Origin: Desulfuromonadales bacterium
GTDB taxonomy: Bacteria > Desulfobacterota > Desulfuromonadia > Desulfuromonadales > Syntrophotaleaceae
Direction: 5' to 3'
NCBI GenBank assembly: GCA_030154185.1
Contig: JASKKK010000005.1
Span: 16,493-80,492, forward strand
DNA: 64,000 bases
This document shows positions 18,489-27,146 of the stretch, one piece after another (within the stretch, counting starts at the first letter, position 1; the number at the start of each line of letters is the position of its first letter). Below the pieces are notes generated by a model. It saw only the letters and a program-made list of their open reading frames with translations, did not search any database and was not told the origin of the DNA. The translations under genes and the position numbers were made by a program.

Positions 18489-19259
18489 ATGAAGGGCTCT
18501 GAGAACCTATCCAAAAAAATCTTATGGTGTGTCGCATTGCGTGCCCTGCTTCTGCAGGCCAGCTGGAATTTCGGACGCATGCAGAATCTCGGTTTCCTGT
18601 TTACGGTCATGCCCGGTTTCCGCCGAATTTTCAAGGGCCGGCAACTGCAACGGGAATGCAGGCGCAATCTGTCTTATTTTAATTCAAATCCTGTTCTGGC
18701 GTTACCTATCATTGGAGCCAGCCTGCGTCTTGAGGAACAAAAAAGTCGCGGGGAAGACCTCATTATGGGCGTCGAAGACTTTAAGTCGGCCATGGCCGGG
18801 CCATGTGCGGCCATGGGGGACAGTTTCTTCTGGGGTACGTTGCGTCCACTTGCCGCATCCGCAGCGGTTTGGCTTGCGCTCGCCGGGAATGGCTGGAGCG
18901 TGGTGCTGTTTTTGTTGCTGTATAATGTGCCGGCCATCGGTTTGCGTTTTTGCGGTTTTTGGCAAGGTTATCGCAGGGATTATAAAGTTGTCGATAAACT
19001 GCAGAGCTGGCGCCTGTCGGATTTAGCCTATCGGCTACGGTCCCTGCTGGTCGTGGTTCTGGGAGGAATTTCCGCCTGGGTCGCTTTTGACGGACTCGGC
19101 CATGTCCAGTTGTCTGTTGCGTGGGGATGGTCGGTTGTCCCAGTGGTGCTGCTTATCGGATGGCTTGTCCGGCGAGGGGTGTCTTCCCTGGTGATGTTGA
19201 TCGGTTTGGTTAGCTTGTTATGGATCGGATTGCACTTATGCAACATTGTGAGACTGTGA
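18489..19259 (+). CDS. PTS mannose-family EIID component
   Basis: Second membrane subunit, partner of EIIC. 256 residues. The hydrophilic N-terminal half carries family patterns (RALLLQASWNFGRMQNLGF, MAGPCAAMGDSFFWGTLRP), and the C-terminal half has hydrophobic segments. The stop shares a base with the HPr start (TGATG). The presence of A, B, C and D subunits, HPr and enzyme I in one run suggests a working PTS rather than a remnant. Confidence 0.9.
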   Translation: MKGSENLSKKILWCVALRALLLQASWNFGRMQNLGFLFTVMPGFRRIFKGRQLQRECRRNLSYFNSNPVLALPIIGASLRLEEQKSRGEDLIMGVEDFKSAMAGPCAAMGDSFFWGTLRPLAASAAVWLALAGNGWSVVLFLLLYNVPAIGLRFCGFWQGYRRDYKVVDKLQSWRLSDLAYRLRSLLVVVLGGISAWVAFDGLGHVQLSVAWGWSVVPVVLLIGWLVRRGVSSLVMLIGLVSLLWIGLHLCNIVRL

Positions 19260-19525
19260 TGAAAAAAAGGCATTTCACCATCATTAACAAACTGGGGTTG
19301 CACGCCAGGGCGGCGGCTTTATTTGTGCAGACGGCAGGCAAGTTTGATGCCGATGTTCTCGTTTCGAAAGATGGCGAACAAGTCAGTGGTAAAAGCATTA
19401 TGGGGATACTGATGCTGGCGGCGGCTCAGGGCACGCAAATTGAAGTTGCGACTTCAGGCGTGGATGCCGAACAGGCCATGGAGGCTCTTGGGCAGCTGAT
19501 AGAGAACGGTTTCGGAGAATTGTGA
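19259..19525 (+). CDS. ptsH: Phosphocarrier protein HPr
   Basis: Relays phosphate from enzyme I to EIIA proteins. 88 residues. Catalytic His15 is in NKLGLHARAA. The Ser46 region GKSIMGILML is intact, so regulation by an HPr kinase would be possible, although no hprK lies in the window. The ATG overlaps the EIID stop, and ptsI follows after 1 nt. Confidence 0.95.
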   Translation: MKKRHFTIINKLGLHARAAALFVQTAGKFDADVLVSKDGEQVSGKSIMGILMLAAAQGTQIEVATSGVDAEQAMEALGQLIENGFGEL

Positions 19526-19526
19526 C

Positions 19527-21302
19527 ATGATGCAGGATGTTTTCCTGGTCGGCATAGGTGCTTCGCCGGGGATTGCTATCGGATCTGCCTATGTCGTCGA
19601 TAGAAGACGCATGTCGGCTGTTGAGCGGTCACTTGACCCCCAAGAAGTTGAAGGAGAGGTGCGTTTATTCGAGACGGCCTTGCAAGTATCCAGACAGCAG
19701 CTCGAAGACGTCAAAAATCGCGTAGCCGATCCTCATATAGCCGAACATCTCCATATTATCGACACGCACCTGCTGATTCTTAAAGATCCGATGCTGGTCG
19801 ATGAGACCATCGCCGTCATCAGAAGGGAAAAAATCAACGCCGAAGGTGCCCTGATGCGCACCTTGAGGGGCTTTCGTTCCGTATTCGATGCGATCGATGA
19901 CGAATACCTGAAGGAACGCCGTTCCGATGTCGACGTCGTGGGAGACCGCATACTGCGAAACCTCGTAGGGGTATCCCAACAATCACTTGCCGAAATAGAG
20001 CGCAAGTCGGTCATCGTGGCTCACGATCTGTCACCTGCCGATACCTTGCAGATGGATAAATCGCGCATCATCGGTTTTGTCACCGATCTCGGCGGGCGCA
20101 CCTCTCATACCGCCATCCTGGCGCGTTCTCTGGGCATACCGGCGGTGGTCGGTCTCGAGTCGGTAACCTCGCAGATCCGAGAAGATCTGCCGGTTATCAT
20201 CGACGGAACCACCGGCACAGTCGTTCTCAATCCATCCCTGGATACTTTTCGGGAATATCTCGAAAAAAAACAGTTTTACGAATATCAGGCTGAGGAACTG
20301 ACCTATTTCCGGGGGCTGGATGCGGTCACGCTGGACGGCCACAAAATCATATTGCGCGGAAACATCGAAATCGCCGAAGAGGTACCCATCGCCTTGCGGG
20401 AAGGAGCGCAGGGGGTCGGCCTGTTTCGTACCGAATTTCTTTACATGAAACGCAAATGCGTTCCTTCCGAAGAAGAACAGGTTGCGGCTTACAGGGAAAT
20501 CATCGAGAGCATGGTTCCCCATCCCGTCACCATACGTACCCTTGATGTCGGAGGGGATAAACTGGTTTCGGATATCGATCTGTCCGACGAAGCGAACCCG
20601 GCTATGGGACTGCGGGCCATACGCTTTTCATTGAAAGAAAAAAATCTCTTCAAAATTCAACTGCGGGCCATCCTTCGGGCTTCGGCCTTCGGCAAGGCTC
20701 GCATTCTTTTTCCCATGATCACCGGCGTGGCTGAAATCAAGAGCTGTAAAAAGCTTCTTGAGGAGATCAAGGGGGAACTTGCCGCCGAAGGGCGTGATTT
20801 TGATGCCGGGATCGAGATCGGCATCATGATCGAAACTCCCGCTGCAGCGCTTGTTACGGAACTTTTGGCTCGCGAGGTGGATTTTCTTTCGGTAGGGACC
20901 AACGACCTGATTCAATATTGTCTTGCGGTCGATCGTGGCAACGAACACGTCGCCTATCTTTACGAACCGCTGCATCCCGCGGTATTGCGAGCTCTGCGCA
21001 TGATCTGCAAGGCTGCCAAGCAGGTCGGCATCATGGTCGGAATCTGCGGTGAGATGGCCGCCGACCCCTTCTATACCCTGGTGCTGTTGGGGCTGGGATT
21101 TGATGAGTGGTCCATGAATGCGCCCTACATATCTCAGGTCAAGCGGATCATTCGACAGGTTTACAGGCCGGAAGCCGAAGAATTGGTCGAAGAGCTTTTT
21201 GTTTTGGGCTCCGCTCCCGAGGCATCCAGGCGATTGTCGGAAGAAATGGGTAAGCGTTTTCCATCTCTTTTCGGTCAGCCCGCACGATCCGGACGCGAGT
21301 AA
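19527..21302 (+). CDS. ptsI: PTS enzyme I (phosphoenolpyruvate-protein phosphotransferase)
   Basis: Takes phosphate from phosphoenolpyruvate and passes it to HPr. 591 residues. The phospho-His is in GGRTSHTAILARSLG near residue 192. The C-terminal PEP-binding barrel has GVGLFRTEFLYM and DFLSVGTNDLIQYCLAVDR and the catalytic Cys in GICGEMAAD. There is no N-terminal GAF domain, so it is the sugar-type enzyme, not PtsP. Two adjacent ATGs are possible starts. Confidence 0.96.
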   Translation: MMQDVFLVGIGASPGIAIGSAYVVDRRRMSAVERSLDPQEVEGEVRLFETALQVSRQQLEDVKNRVADPHIAEHLHIIDTHLLILKDPMLVDETIAVIRREKINAEGALMRTLRGFRSVFDAIDDEYLKERRSDVDVVGDRILRNLVGVSQQSLAEIERKSVIVAHDLSPADTLQMDKSRIIGFVTDLGGRTSHTAILARSLGIPAVVGLESVTSQIREDLPVIIDGTTGTVVLNPSLDTFREYLEKKQFYEYQAEELTYFRGLDAVTLDGHKIILRGNIEIAEEVPIALREGAQGVGLFRTEFLYMKRKCVPSEEEQVAAYREIIESMVPHPVTIRTLDVGGDKLVSDIDLSDEANPAMGLRAIRFSLKEKNLFKIQLRAILRASAFGKARILFPMITGVAEIKSCKKLLEEIKGELAAEGRDFDAGIEIGIMIETPAAALVTELLAREVDFLSVGTNDLIQYCLAVDRGNEHVAYLYEPLHPAVLRALRMICKAAKQVGIMVGICGEMAADPFYTLVLLGLGFDEWSMNAPYISQVKRIIRQVYRPEAEELVEELFVLGSAPEASRRLSEEMGKRFPSLFGQPARSGRE

Positions 21303-21306
21303 ATGC

Positions 21307-21335
21307 TTGACAGTTGAAACCGGGGTACTTAAAAT
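21307..21335 (+). promoter_or_regulatory. Strong predicted sigma-70 promoter for metK
   Basis: TTGACA (21307-21312), a 17-nt spacer and TAAAAT (21330-21335): a consensus -35 with five of six -10 bases. It starts 5 nt after the ptsI stop and would give a leader of about 30 nt. No SAM riboswitch fold was recognised in so short a leader. Confidence 0.75.
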
Positions 21336-21372
21336 TTAGCGTATTGAAAATTTTTATAAGGAGCGATTTCCC

Positions 21373-22542
21373 ATGCCCATGACAGATTTTCTTTTTACGT
21401 CCGAATCCGTAAGCGAAGGCCATCCTGATAAAGTTGCGGATCAGGTTTCCGATGCGATTCTGGACGCCATTTTAGAGCAGGATCCTCACAGCCGTGTAGC
21501 TTGCGAGACCATGGTGACGACCGGCATGGCCGTTATCGCCGGTGAAATTACCACCAATGCCAGGGTCGATTATCCCAATGTGGTTCGTGAAGTCATTCGG
21601 GATATCGGCTACAACGACTCCGCTATGGGCTTCGACTGGGAAACCTGCGCAGTTCTTACATCCATAGACCGGCAGTCGCCGGACATTTCCCAGGGGGTTA
21701 CTCAGGGACAGGGGCTATACAAGGAGCAGGGGGCCGGTGATCAGGGGCTCATGTTCGGTTATGCCTGCGATGAAACCTCGGTACTCATGCCGATGCCCAT
21801 AACTTACGCGCATCAGCTTACCCAACGTATGGCCGAGGTACGCAAAAGCGGTCTTCTAACCTTTTTGCGCCCTGACAGCAAATCCCAGGTGTCGGTGCAG
21901 TATATCAACGACAAGCCGGTTCGGGTCGATGCGGTTGTCGTATCCTCTCAACACGCTCCGGATGTGGTCTACGAAACATTGCGCGAAGCGCTGATCGAAG
22001 AGGTTATCAAAAAGATTATCCCCTCCGATATGCTCGACGAAAATACCAAGTTTTATGTCAATCCTACCGGCCGTTTCGTAGTCGGCGGGCCTCAGGGCGA
22101 CTGTGGTCTGACAGGTCGGAAGATCATCGTTGACACATATGGCGGACAGGGGTCGCACGGCGGTGGTGCTTTTTCCGGAAAGGATCCTTCAAAGGTCGAT
22201 CGCAGCGCATCCTATATGGCGCGGTATGTCGCCAAGAACGTCGTAGCCGCCAAGCTGGCCCGTAAGTGCGAAGTTCAGCTTGCCTACGCCATAGGGGTGG
22301 CGGAACCGGTTTCCATCATGATCAATACTTTCGGTACCGGAATCATGCCTTCCAACGAAATCGCCCGCCTTGTTCGTGAAGAATTCGACATGCGACCGGC
22401 GGCGATTATCGAAATCCTGGATCTGCTGCGTCCTATTTATCGCAAAACAGCGGCTTATGGGCACTTCGGGCGCGAACTTGCGGAATTCAGTTGGGAACGC
22501 ACAGATCGCGTCGAATCGCTTCGCAATCGTGCCGGACTCTGA
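21373..22542 (+). CDS. metK: S-adenosylmethionine synthetase
   Basis: Forms SAM from methionine and ATP. 389 residues. Signatures are [18 protein letters not shown] near the N-terminus, [12 protein letters not shown] near 120 and the Gly-rich [17 protein letters not shown] near 260. AAGGAG lies upstream of the ATG at 21373; a second ATG two codons on is possible. It ends at a strong terminator. AhcY, which removes the SAH product, is encoded 3 kb downstream. Confidence 0.97.
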   Translation: MPMTDFLFTSESVSEGHPDKVADQVSDAILDAILEQDPHSRVACETMVTTGMAVIAGEITTNARVDYPNVVREVIRDIGYNDSAMGFDWETCAVLTSIDRQSPDISQGVTQGQGLYKEQGAGDQGLMFGYACDETSVLMPMPITYAHQLTQRMAEVRKSGLLTFLRPDSKSQVSVQYINDKPVRVDAVVVSSQHAPDVVYETLREALIEEVIKKIIPSDMLDENTKFYVNPTGRFVVGGPQGDCGLTGRKIIVDTYGGQGSHGGGAFSGKDPSKVDRSASYMARYVAKNVVAAKLARKCEVQLAYAIGVAEPVSIMINTFGTGIMPSNEIARLVREEFDMRPAAIIEILDLLRPIYRKTAAYGHFGRELAEFSWERTDRVESLRNRAGL

Positions 22543-22547
22543 TATCG

Positions 22548-22590
22548 AAAAGGCAAAGGCGATCCGCAAGGTTCGCCTTTGCCTTTTCCG
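22548..22590 (+). terminator. Terminator after metK
   Basis: A perfect 14-bp stem (22548-22561 against 22574-22587, core AAAGGCAAAGGCG) ends in TTTT. It finishes 8 nt before the start codon of the glycosyltransferase gene, so that gene would depend on read-through or an internal promoter. Confidence 0.8.
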
Positions 22591-22598
22591 GGTAAATC

Positions 22599-23681
22599 AT
22601 GGTTTCTCTGCCTGATGCATCCCCCCCGGAACTGTCGGTCATTGTGCCCTTTCTCAACGAAGGAGAAATGCTGCCCTCCCTGATCCGGACCTTGCAGCGG
22701 CAGCAAGGGGTGAAATTCGAGCTCATCCTATGCGACGGCGGTTCCGAGGATGACAGCCACGATGTTTTGTCGCCGCTGTTAGCAAAGTTCCCCTACGAAT
22801 ATCGTCTGTATCACTCCCCCCCGGGTCGCGCCCGCCAACTCAACTTCGGTGCCGCCAGCAGTCGCGGTAATTACCTGCTTTTTCTCCATGCCGACTCCAC
22901 CTTCGAGGATTCGAGGGCCCTCGCACGGGCGTATTCCGCTCTTCATGCTGCTCACTGTCGTGCCGGTCATTGTGAAATTGCCGGGCACTTTCCCCTTTTT
23001 TTTCGGAGCAGGTCGGACCAAAGCTCCTGGGCCTTTTTTCATCATGCCTGGAAAACCCGGCTTCATCGCCCCTATTGCGTGCATGGGGATCAAGGCTTCA
23101 TGCTGGCGAGATCTTTCTTTGAAAAGGTCGGTCCTTTTGATGAATCTCTGCCGTTTCTTGAAGATGTCCGTCTGGCAAAAAGTATTGAAAACCGTGGGCG
23201 CTGGTTATTGTTTCCGACTGTTCTGGAAACATCCGCCCGGCGCTTTGAAGAAGAAGGTTTTGGCCGACGGCAGGCCCTCAACGCCATGATTCTGGCGTGC
23301 GAAGAGGCCGGGTACGGGTATTGGCTTGCCGACCTGCCGGGAATATATCGGCAGCAGGCGGCGTGTAAGGGACTTCGGCTATATCCTTTTTTCAAACAGG
23401 TATCGCGCCATGTGTCCTCTCTGTCTCTGTCACAAAAACGCAGGCTGTGGCGCACGGTAGGTGCCTTTGTCTGCGGCAACGTATGGCAACTGGCGTTCAT
23501 GGTCGATACGCTGCGCCATTATCGCAGCGGGAAAACTCCAGGACTCGGCCCCTTGAACGTTTTGCGTTTTTTTGACAGGCGCATTGCCTGGATGATCGAC
23601 CACCCTGTCGGATATTGGATAGCAGCATTTGGGGCTTGGGTATGGTATCGATGGAATCTGCATGCAGGTTACCGGTCTTGA
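22599..23681 (+). CDS. Family 2 glycosyltransferase (TIGR04283-like)
   Basis: Probable sugar transferase of unknown acceptor. 360 residues. A GT-A fold begins LSVIVPFLNEGEMLPSLI; GRARQLNFGA and LLFLHADS are the patterns of the TIGR04283 group, with HADS in the metal-binding position. The C-terminal third has hydrophobic stretches that may associate with the membrane. The start codon directly follows the metK terminator and has no clear ribosome site. Its substrate and pathway cannot be told from its neighbours. Confidence 0.8.
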   Translation: MVSLPDASPPELSVIVPFLNEGEMLPSLIRTLQRQQGVKFELILCDGGSEDDSHDVLSPLLAKFPYEYRLYHSPPGRARQLNFGAASSRGNYLLFLHADSTFEDSRALARAYSALHAAHCRAGHCEIAGHFPLFFRSRSDQSSWAFFHHAWKTRLHRPYCVHGDQGFMLARSFFEKVGPFDESLPFLEDVRLAKSIENRGRWLLFPTVLETSARRFEEEGFGRRQALNAMILACEEAGYGYWLADLPGIYRQQAACKGLRLYPFFKQVSRHVSSLSLSQKRRLWRTVGAFVCGNVWQLAFMVDTLRHYRSGKTPGLGPLNVLRFFDRRIAWMIDHPVGYWIAAFGAWVWYRWNLHAGYRS

Positions 23682-23722
23682 AACGGCAATCATGCCCTGG
23701 TGGCAGGTGTATTCCCGTTTTG

Positions 23723-23750
23723 TTGATGATTTCACATCATGAAATTTAAT
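23723..23750 (+). promoter_or_regulatory. Predicted promoter with palindrome in the spacer
   Basis: TTGATG (23723-23728), a 16-nt spacer and TTTAAT (23745-23750, five of six). The spacer is nearly filled by a perfect inverted repeat, ATTTCA-CATCA-TGAAAT (23729-23745), a good position for a repressor. It serves the lipoprotein gene at 23809. Confidence 0.5.
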
Positions 23751-23808
23751 CTGGTATCCTTTCTGTGGTACCATATGTGCAGAACCGCTAAAGGAAAGGT
23801 ACGCGATC

Positions 23809-24537
23809 ATGAAAATTGCAAACGGAGTGGTTTTCTGTGGTTTGTTTTTGATGCTTGCATCATGTACCGCTTATCGCGGTCAGGAAGTTCCCTTTCGGCC
23901 TCCCGCAAGTTATGGCAATATGCAAGCGGTTGCAGGGGCGCAATTGGCTTCCAGGGCATATGTTGACGAAAGCGAGGCCAGCGGGGTTTTCGGCTTCAAT
24001 ATTCGCAAGGCAGGCTTACTGCCTGTGCAGGTGGTGTTTGATAACCAGGGAGAGCAGGCCCTGACTATCGTTCCCGAGCAATCCTTTCTGATAGATAGTG
24101 AAGGGAACCTGTGGAATCTTCTCGACAGTCGTACCGCATATACCAGGATTGAAAAAAGTTCCGAATATGCGCGTATAGCCAAGGGAGGCGGCAAGGGGGC
24201 GATGCTCGGCGCTGCCGGTGGTGCCGTGCTCGGTGCCGCCATCGGAATTCTGAGCGGCGAAAACATAGGCTCCACCATGTTTAAAGGGGCGGCGGTCGGT
24301 GGTGCCGGCGGCGCAGTCGTCGGCGGAGCCCAAGGGGCTACGGAAGATCAGGCAGGGCGGCAAATTGCCCGTGATCTGGCCAACAAGTCCCTCGTCAATC
24401 AGGGCATTCAACCGGGCAACCTGGCGCACGGTTTCCTGTTCTTTCCCGGAGAAGCCATGTCTGCCGCACAATTGAGGCTGCAGATCAGGGAGGTGGGAAC
24501 CGGCCGGATACATACGGTCATCATGTCGCTTCAGTAA
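23809..24537 (+). CDS. Glycine-zipper outer-membrane lipoprotein
   Basis: Predicted lipoprotein of unknown function, 242 residues. A signal peptide ends in the lipobox LASC with Cys19 as the lipidated residue. A beta-rich region is followed by a long Gly/Ala-rich stretch at about 125-185 (GAAGGAVLGAAIG, GAAVGGAGGAVVGG), typical of glycine-zipper membrane-inserting segments. AAGGAAAGG precedes the ATG. It has its own promoter and terminator and so is monocistronic. Confidence 0.8.
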   Translation: MKIANGVVFCGLFLMLASCTAYRGQEVPFRPPASYGNMQAVAGAQLASRAYVDESEASGVFGFNIRKAGLLPVQVVFDNQGEQALTIVPEQSFLIDSEGNLWNLLDSRTAYTRIEKSSEYARIAKGGGKGAMLGAAGGAVLGAAIGILSGENIGSTMFKGAAVGGAGGAVVGGAQGATEDQAGRQIARDLANKSLVNQGIQPGNLAHGFLFFPGEAMSAAQLRLQIREVGTGRIHTVIMSLQ

Positions 24538-24563
24538 AGCATAACGGCAGTCGTTCCGGTAAG

Positions 24564-24599
24564 AAGGGCGAATCGCATGGCGGATTCGCCCTTTTTTTC
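24564..24599 (+). terminator. Terminator after the lipoprotein gene
   Basis: AAGGGCGAATC (24564-24574) pairs with GATTCGCCC (24583-24591) and is followed by seven T residues. The next promoter (sahR) starts immediately after it. Confidence 0.85.
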
Positions 24600-24646
24600 T
24601 TGCAAATGCCGACCGGATTGGGTATATCAATAAAACCTGATATATG
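24600..24646 (+). promoter_or_regulatory. Promoter with overlapping operator for the sahR-ahcY operon
   Basis: TTGCAA (24600-24605), a 17-nt spacer and TATATC (24623-24628). An inverted repeat TATATCA-N8-TGATATA (24623-24629 and 24638-24644) overlaps the -10 box and the start region. An ArsR-family gene begins 22 nt further on, so autorepression is the simplest reading. Confidence 0.65.
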
Positions 24647-24666
24647 CCAGCGAGGATAATTGATCA

Positions 24667-25587
24667 ATGCTTGCCACATTTAAATCCCTGGCCGACCCGA
24701 CCCGATTACGCCTGATGGCTATTCTTGCCCGCGGTGAATTCACCGTGCAGGAACTGACAACCATTCTGGACATGGGACAATCGAGGATATCGCGGCATTT
24801 GAAAATTCTTTCGGATGCCGGTCTGCTTTCGGTAAAGCGCGAAGGCACCTGGGCCTATTACCAGCTCGATGCGACAAACGATTTTTTTAAAGACATACGA
24901 CCGTATGTGGAGGCGCGACTGAACAGGGAGGATGATCCGTGCGGCGACCGGAATCGCCTCTTTTCTCTGCTGGAGAAGCGACGTTCCCGAAGTCTCGACT
25001 TTTTTGACCGGCATGCCAGGCAGTGGGATGAACTGGTGCAGGATCTGCTGCCCACCGCCAGCTATCGCGAAAAGCTGCTAGCCAGCGTTCCGACCGTACC
25101 GACCATCCTTGAGGTTGGCGTCGGAACCGGCAACCTGCTGCAGGGATTGCGGCGACAGGCGAAGCTTGTCATTGGTGTGGACCACTCGGCGGTCATGCTT
25201 GAGCAGGCACGTGAGCGCATGCAATGCAACCAGGTGACCGGTATCGATCTGCGTCTCGGAGAAATGCGGCATCTCCCTGTATCGGAAGGGGAGGTACAGT
25301 GGTCGGTGCTGAATATGGTCCTGCATCACGCGCCTCAACCGCAACAAGTATTTTTTGAACTTGCAAGGGTGCTGTCCCTCGGGGGCGGGGTGACTCTGGC
25401 TGATCTGCACCGGCATGATGAAGAATGGGTCAGGGAGCGCATGGCCGATCAATGGCTTGGTTTCAAGCGGCAGGAACTGGAGGGCTGGCTTAAGACGGCG
25501 GGGTTCCGCCCGATCTCCTTCCAGGTTATTGGCGGGAAGGCCGCCGAACATGATGTCATCCTGCTTTCAGCCCTCAAGAATGATTGA
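24667..25587 (+). CDS. sahR: ArsR-family regulator fused to a SAM-dependent methyltransferase domain (SahR-like)
   Basis: Probable repressor of SAH recycling. 306 residues: a winged-helix ArsR domain (about 1-95, SLADPTRLRLMAIL and ISRHLKILSDAGLLSVKREG) followed by a class I methyltransferase domain (about 135-300, ILEVGVGTGNLLQGL as the SAM/SAH-binding motif). It lacks the Cys metal site of ArsR proper. This domain pair next to ahcY is the described SahR arrangement, in which SAH binding releases DNA. ahcY starts 43 nt downstream and a palindromic operator overlaps the promoter. The gene symbol is inferred from family and context. Confidence 0.8.
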   Translation: MLATFKSLADPTRLRLMAILARGEFTVQELTTILDMGQSRISRHLKILSDAGLLSVKREGTWAYYQLDATNDFFKDIRPYVEARLNREDDPCGDRNRLFSLLEKRRSRSLDFFDRHARQWDELVQDLLPTASYREKLLASVPTVPTILEVGVGTGNLLQGLRRQAKLVIGVDHSAVMLEQARERMQCNQVTGIDLRLGEMRHLPVSEGEVQWSVLNMVLHHAPQPQQVFFELARVLSLGGGVTLADLHRHDEEWVRERMADQWLGFKRQELEGWLKTAGFRPISFQVIGGKAAEHDVILLSALKND

Positions 25588-25630
25588 TCCGCCCACGGGT
25601 TTTGTCCTAAATGAGAACGGAGATTAAAAA

Positions 25631-27058
25631 ATGACCGGTAAAATCAATGCTAAGAATTATGTCGTCAAGGATATCGAAATGGCTGAATGGGGTCGCAGGG
25701 AAATCCGCATGGCTGAAGCGGAAATGCCCGGACTGATGGCCATCCGCCAGGAATATGCAGGCCGCAAACCCCTTGCCGGGGCCCGTATAACAGGGTCTTT
25801 GCACATGACCATTCAAACGGCAGTGCTGATCGAAACCCTTGCCGAACTTGGAGCCGAACTGCGTTGGGCCTCCTGTAATATTTTCTCTACGCAGGATCAT
25901 GCCGCCGCTGCCATCGCCGCTGCCGGCATTCCGGTTTTTGCCTATAAGGGGGAAACCCTTGAGGAGTACTGGGAGTACACCTTCAGGGCCCTGGCGCATG
26001 AGCAGGGTCCGCAATTGATTGTCGACGACGGTGGCGACGCCACTCTCCTCATTCATCGTGGCGTGGCCCGGGAGCGGGAATATGCCCGTACAGGCAATGT
26101 CCCCCAGGTGTCTTCCGAAAACAAGGAGTTGGGTATTGTGGATCAGTTGCTGAACCGACAACTGGTCGAAGACGGTGAATATTGGCAACGTCTGGCAAGC
26201 GGGTTGTCGGGGGTCAGTGAAGAAACCACCACCGGTGTGCACCGGCTTTATCATATGGCGCGTAGCGGTGAGCTGCTGTTCCCAGCCTTCAACGTCAATG
26301 ATTCCGTCACCAAAAGCAAGTTTGACAACCTTTACGGATGTCGGGAATCACTGATCGATGGTATCAAACGCGCCACGGATGTCATGATTGCCGGTAAGAA
26401 GTGTGTCGTTCTGGGTTATGGGGATGTCGGCAAAGGATGTGCCCAGGCCTTCAGGGGCATGGGAGCGTTGGTATCCGTCACGGAAATCGATCCCATCTGT
26501 GCTCTGCAGGCTGCCATGGAGGGATTCAGCGTGGTTGACATGGACGAAGCCTGTCGCTGGGGGGATATTTTTGTGACGACGACCGGAAATGTCGACGTCA
26601 TAACCCGCGATCACATGGACGCCATGAAAAATGAAGCCATCGTATGTAATATCGGCCATTTTGATTCGGAGATTCAGGTCGATTCCCTGTATGACGATCC
26701 CGAGCTGACTGTTCACGAAGTCAAGCCCCAGGTCGATCAGATCGAATGGCCGGACGGCAAGCGCATCACCGTGCTGGCCAAAGGACGTCTGGTCAATCTC
26801 GGCTGTGCAACGGGACACCCTTCCTTTGTCATGTCCAATTCCTTTACCAACCAGGTGCTGGCTCAGATCGAATTGTGGCAGAATCGCAGCCAATACGAAA
26901 ACAAAGTCTACGTACTGCCGAAGCAACTGGATGAAAAAGTCGCGAGTCTGCACCTCGGTCCGCTGGGAGTAAAGCTCACCCGATTGAGCCAGAAACAGGC
27001 CGATTATCTCGGAGTGGAAGTGGACGGTCCCTTCAAGCCGGAGCATTATCGGTATTGA
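25631..27058 (+). CDS. ahcY: Adenosylhomocysteinase (SAH hydrolase)
   Basis: Splits S-adenosylhomocysteine into adenosine and homocysteine, relieving product inhibition of methyltransferases. 475 residues, the longer bacterial class. Motifs seen are the NAD-binding [16 protein letters not shown] near 258, the substrate-loop region [12 protein letters not shown], and the C-terminal KPEHYRY. GGAG precedes the ATG at 25631. It is the second gene of the sahR-ahcY operon and ends at a bidirectional terminator. Confidence 0.97.
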   Translation: MTGKINAKNYVVKDIEMAEWGRREIRMAEAEMPGLMAIRQEYAGRKPLAGARITGSLHMTIQTAVLIETLAELGAELRWASCNIFSTQDHAAAAIAAAGIPVFAYKGETLEEYWEYTFRALAHEQGPQLIVDDGGDATLLIHRGVAREREYARTGNVPQVSSENKELGIVDQLLNRQLVEDGEYWQRLASGLSGVSEETTTGVHRLYHMARSGELLFPAFNVNDSVTKSKFDNLYGCRESLIDGIKRATDVMIAGKKCVVLGYGDVGKGCAQAFRGMGALVSVTEIDPICALQAAMEGFSVVDMDEACRWGDIFVTTTGNVDVITRDHMDAMKNEAIVCNIGHFDSEIQVDSLYDDPELTVHEVKPQVDQIEWPDGKRITVLAKGRLVNLGCATGHPSFVMSNSFTNQVLAQIELWQNRSQYENKVYVLPKQLDEKVASLHLGPLGVKLTRLSQKQADYLGVEVDGPFKPEHYRY

Positions 27059-27082
27059 TACGCTCTTTTGCGTGACCCGGGT

Positions 27083-27114
27083 AAAAAAGGCGCCCCGTTC
27101 GGGCGCCTTTTTTT
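27083..27114. terminator. Bidirectional terminator between ahcY and lptG
   Basis: AAAAAAGGCGCCC, a 5-nt loop, then GGGCGCCTTTTTTT. The A and T runs flank a 7-bp GC stem on both sides, so it can end transcripts from ahcY (+) and from lptFG (-), which converge here. Confidence 0.9.
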
Positions 27115-27146
27115 ATCCGGTTTATCTGCTAGATTCCTGAAGAGAC

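Noticed and set aside
21303..21372. SAM riboswitch before metK
   Set aside because: The leader after the predicted promoter is only about 30 nt, too short for known SAM riboswitch folds, and none of their conserved cores was seen.
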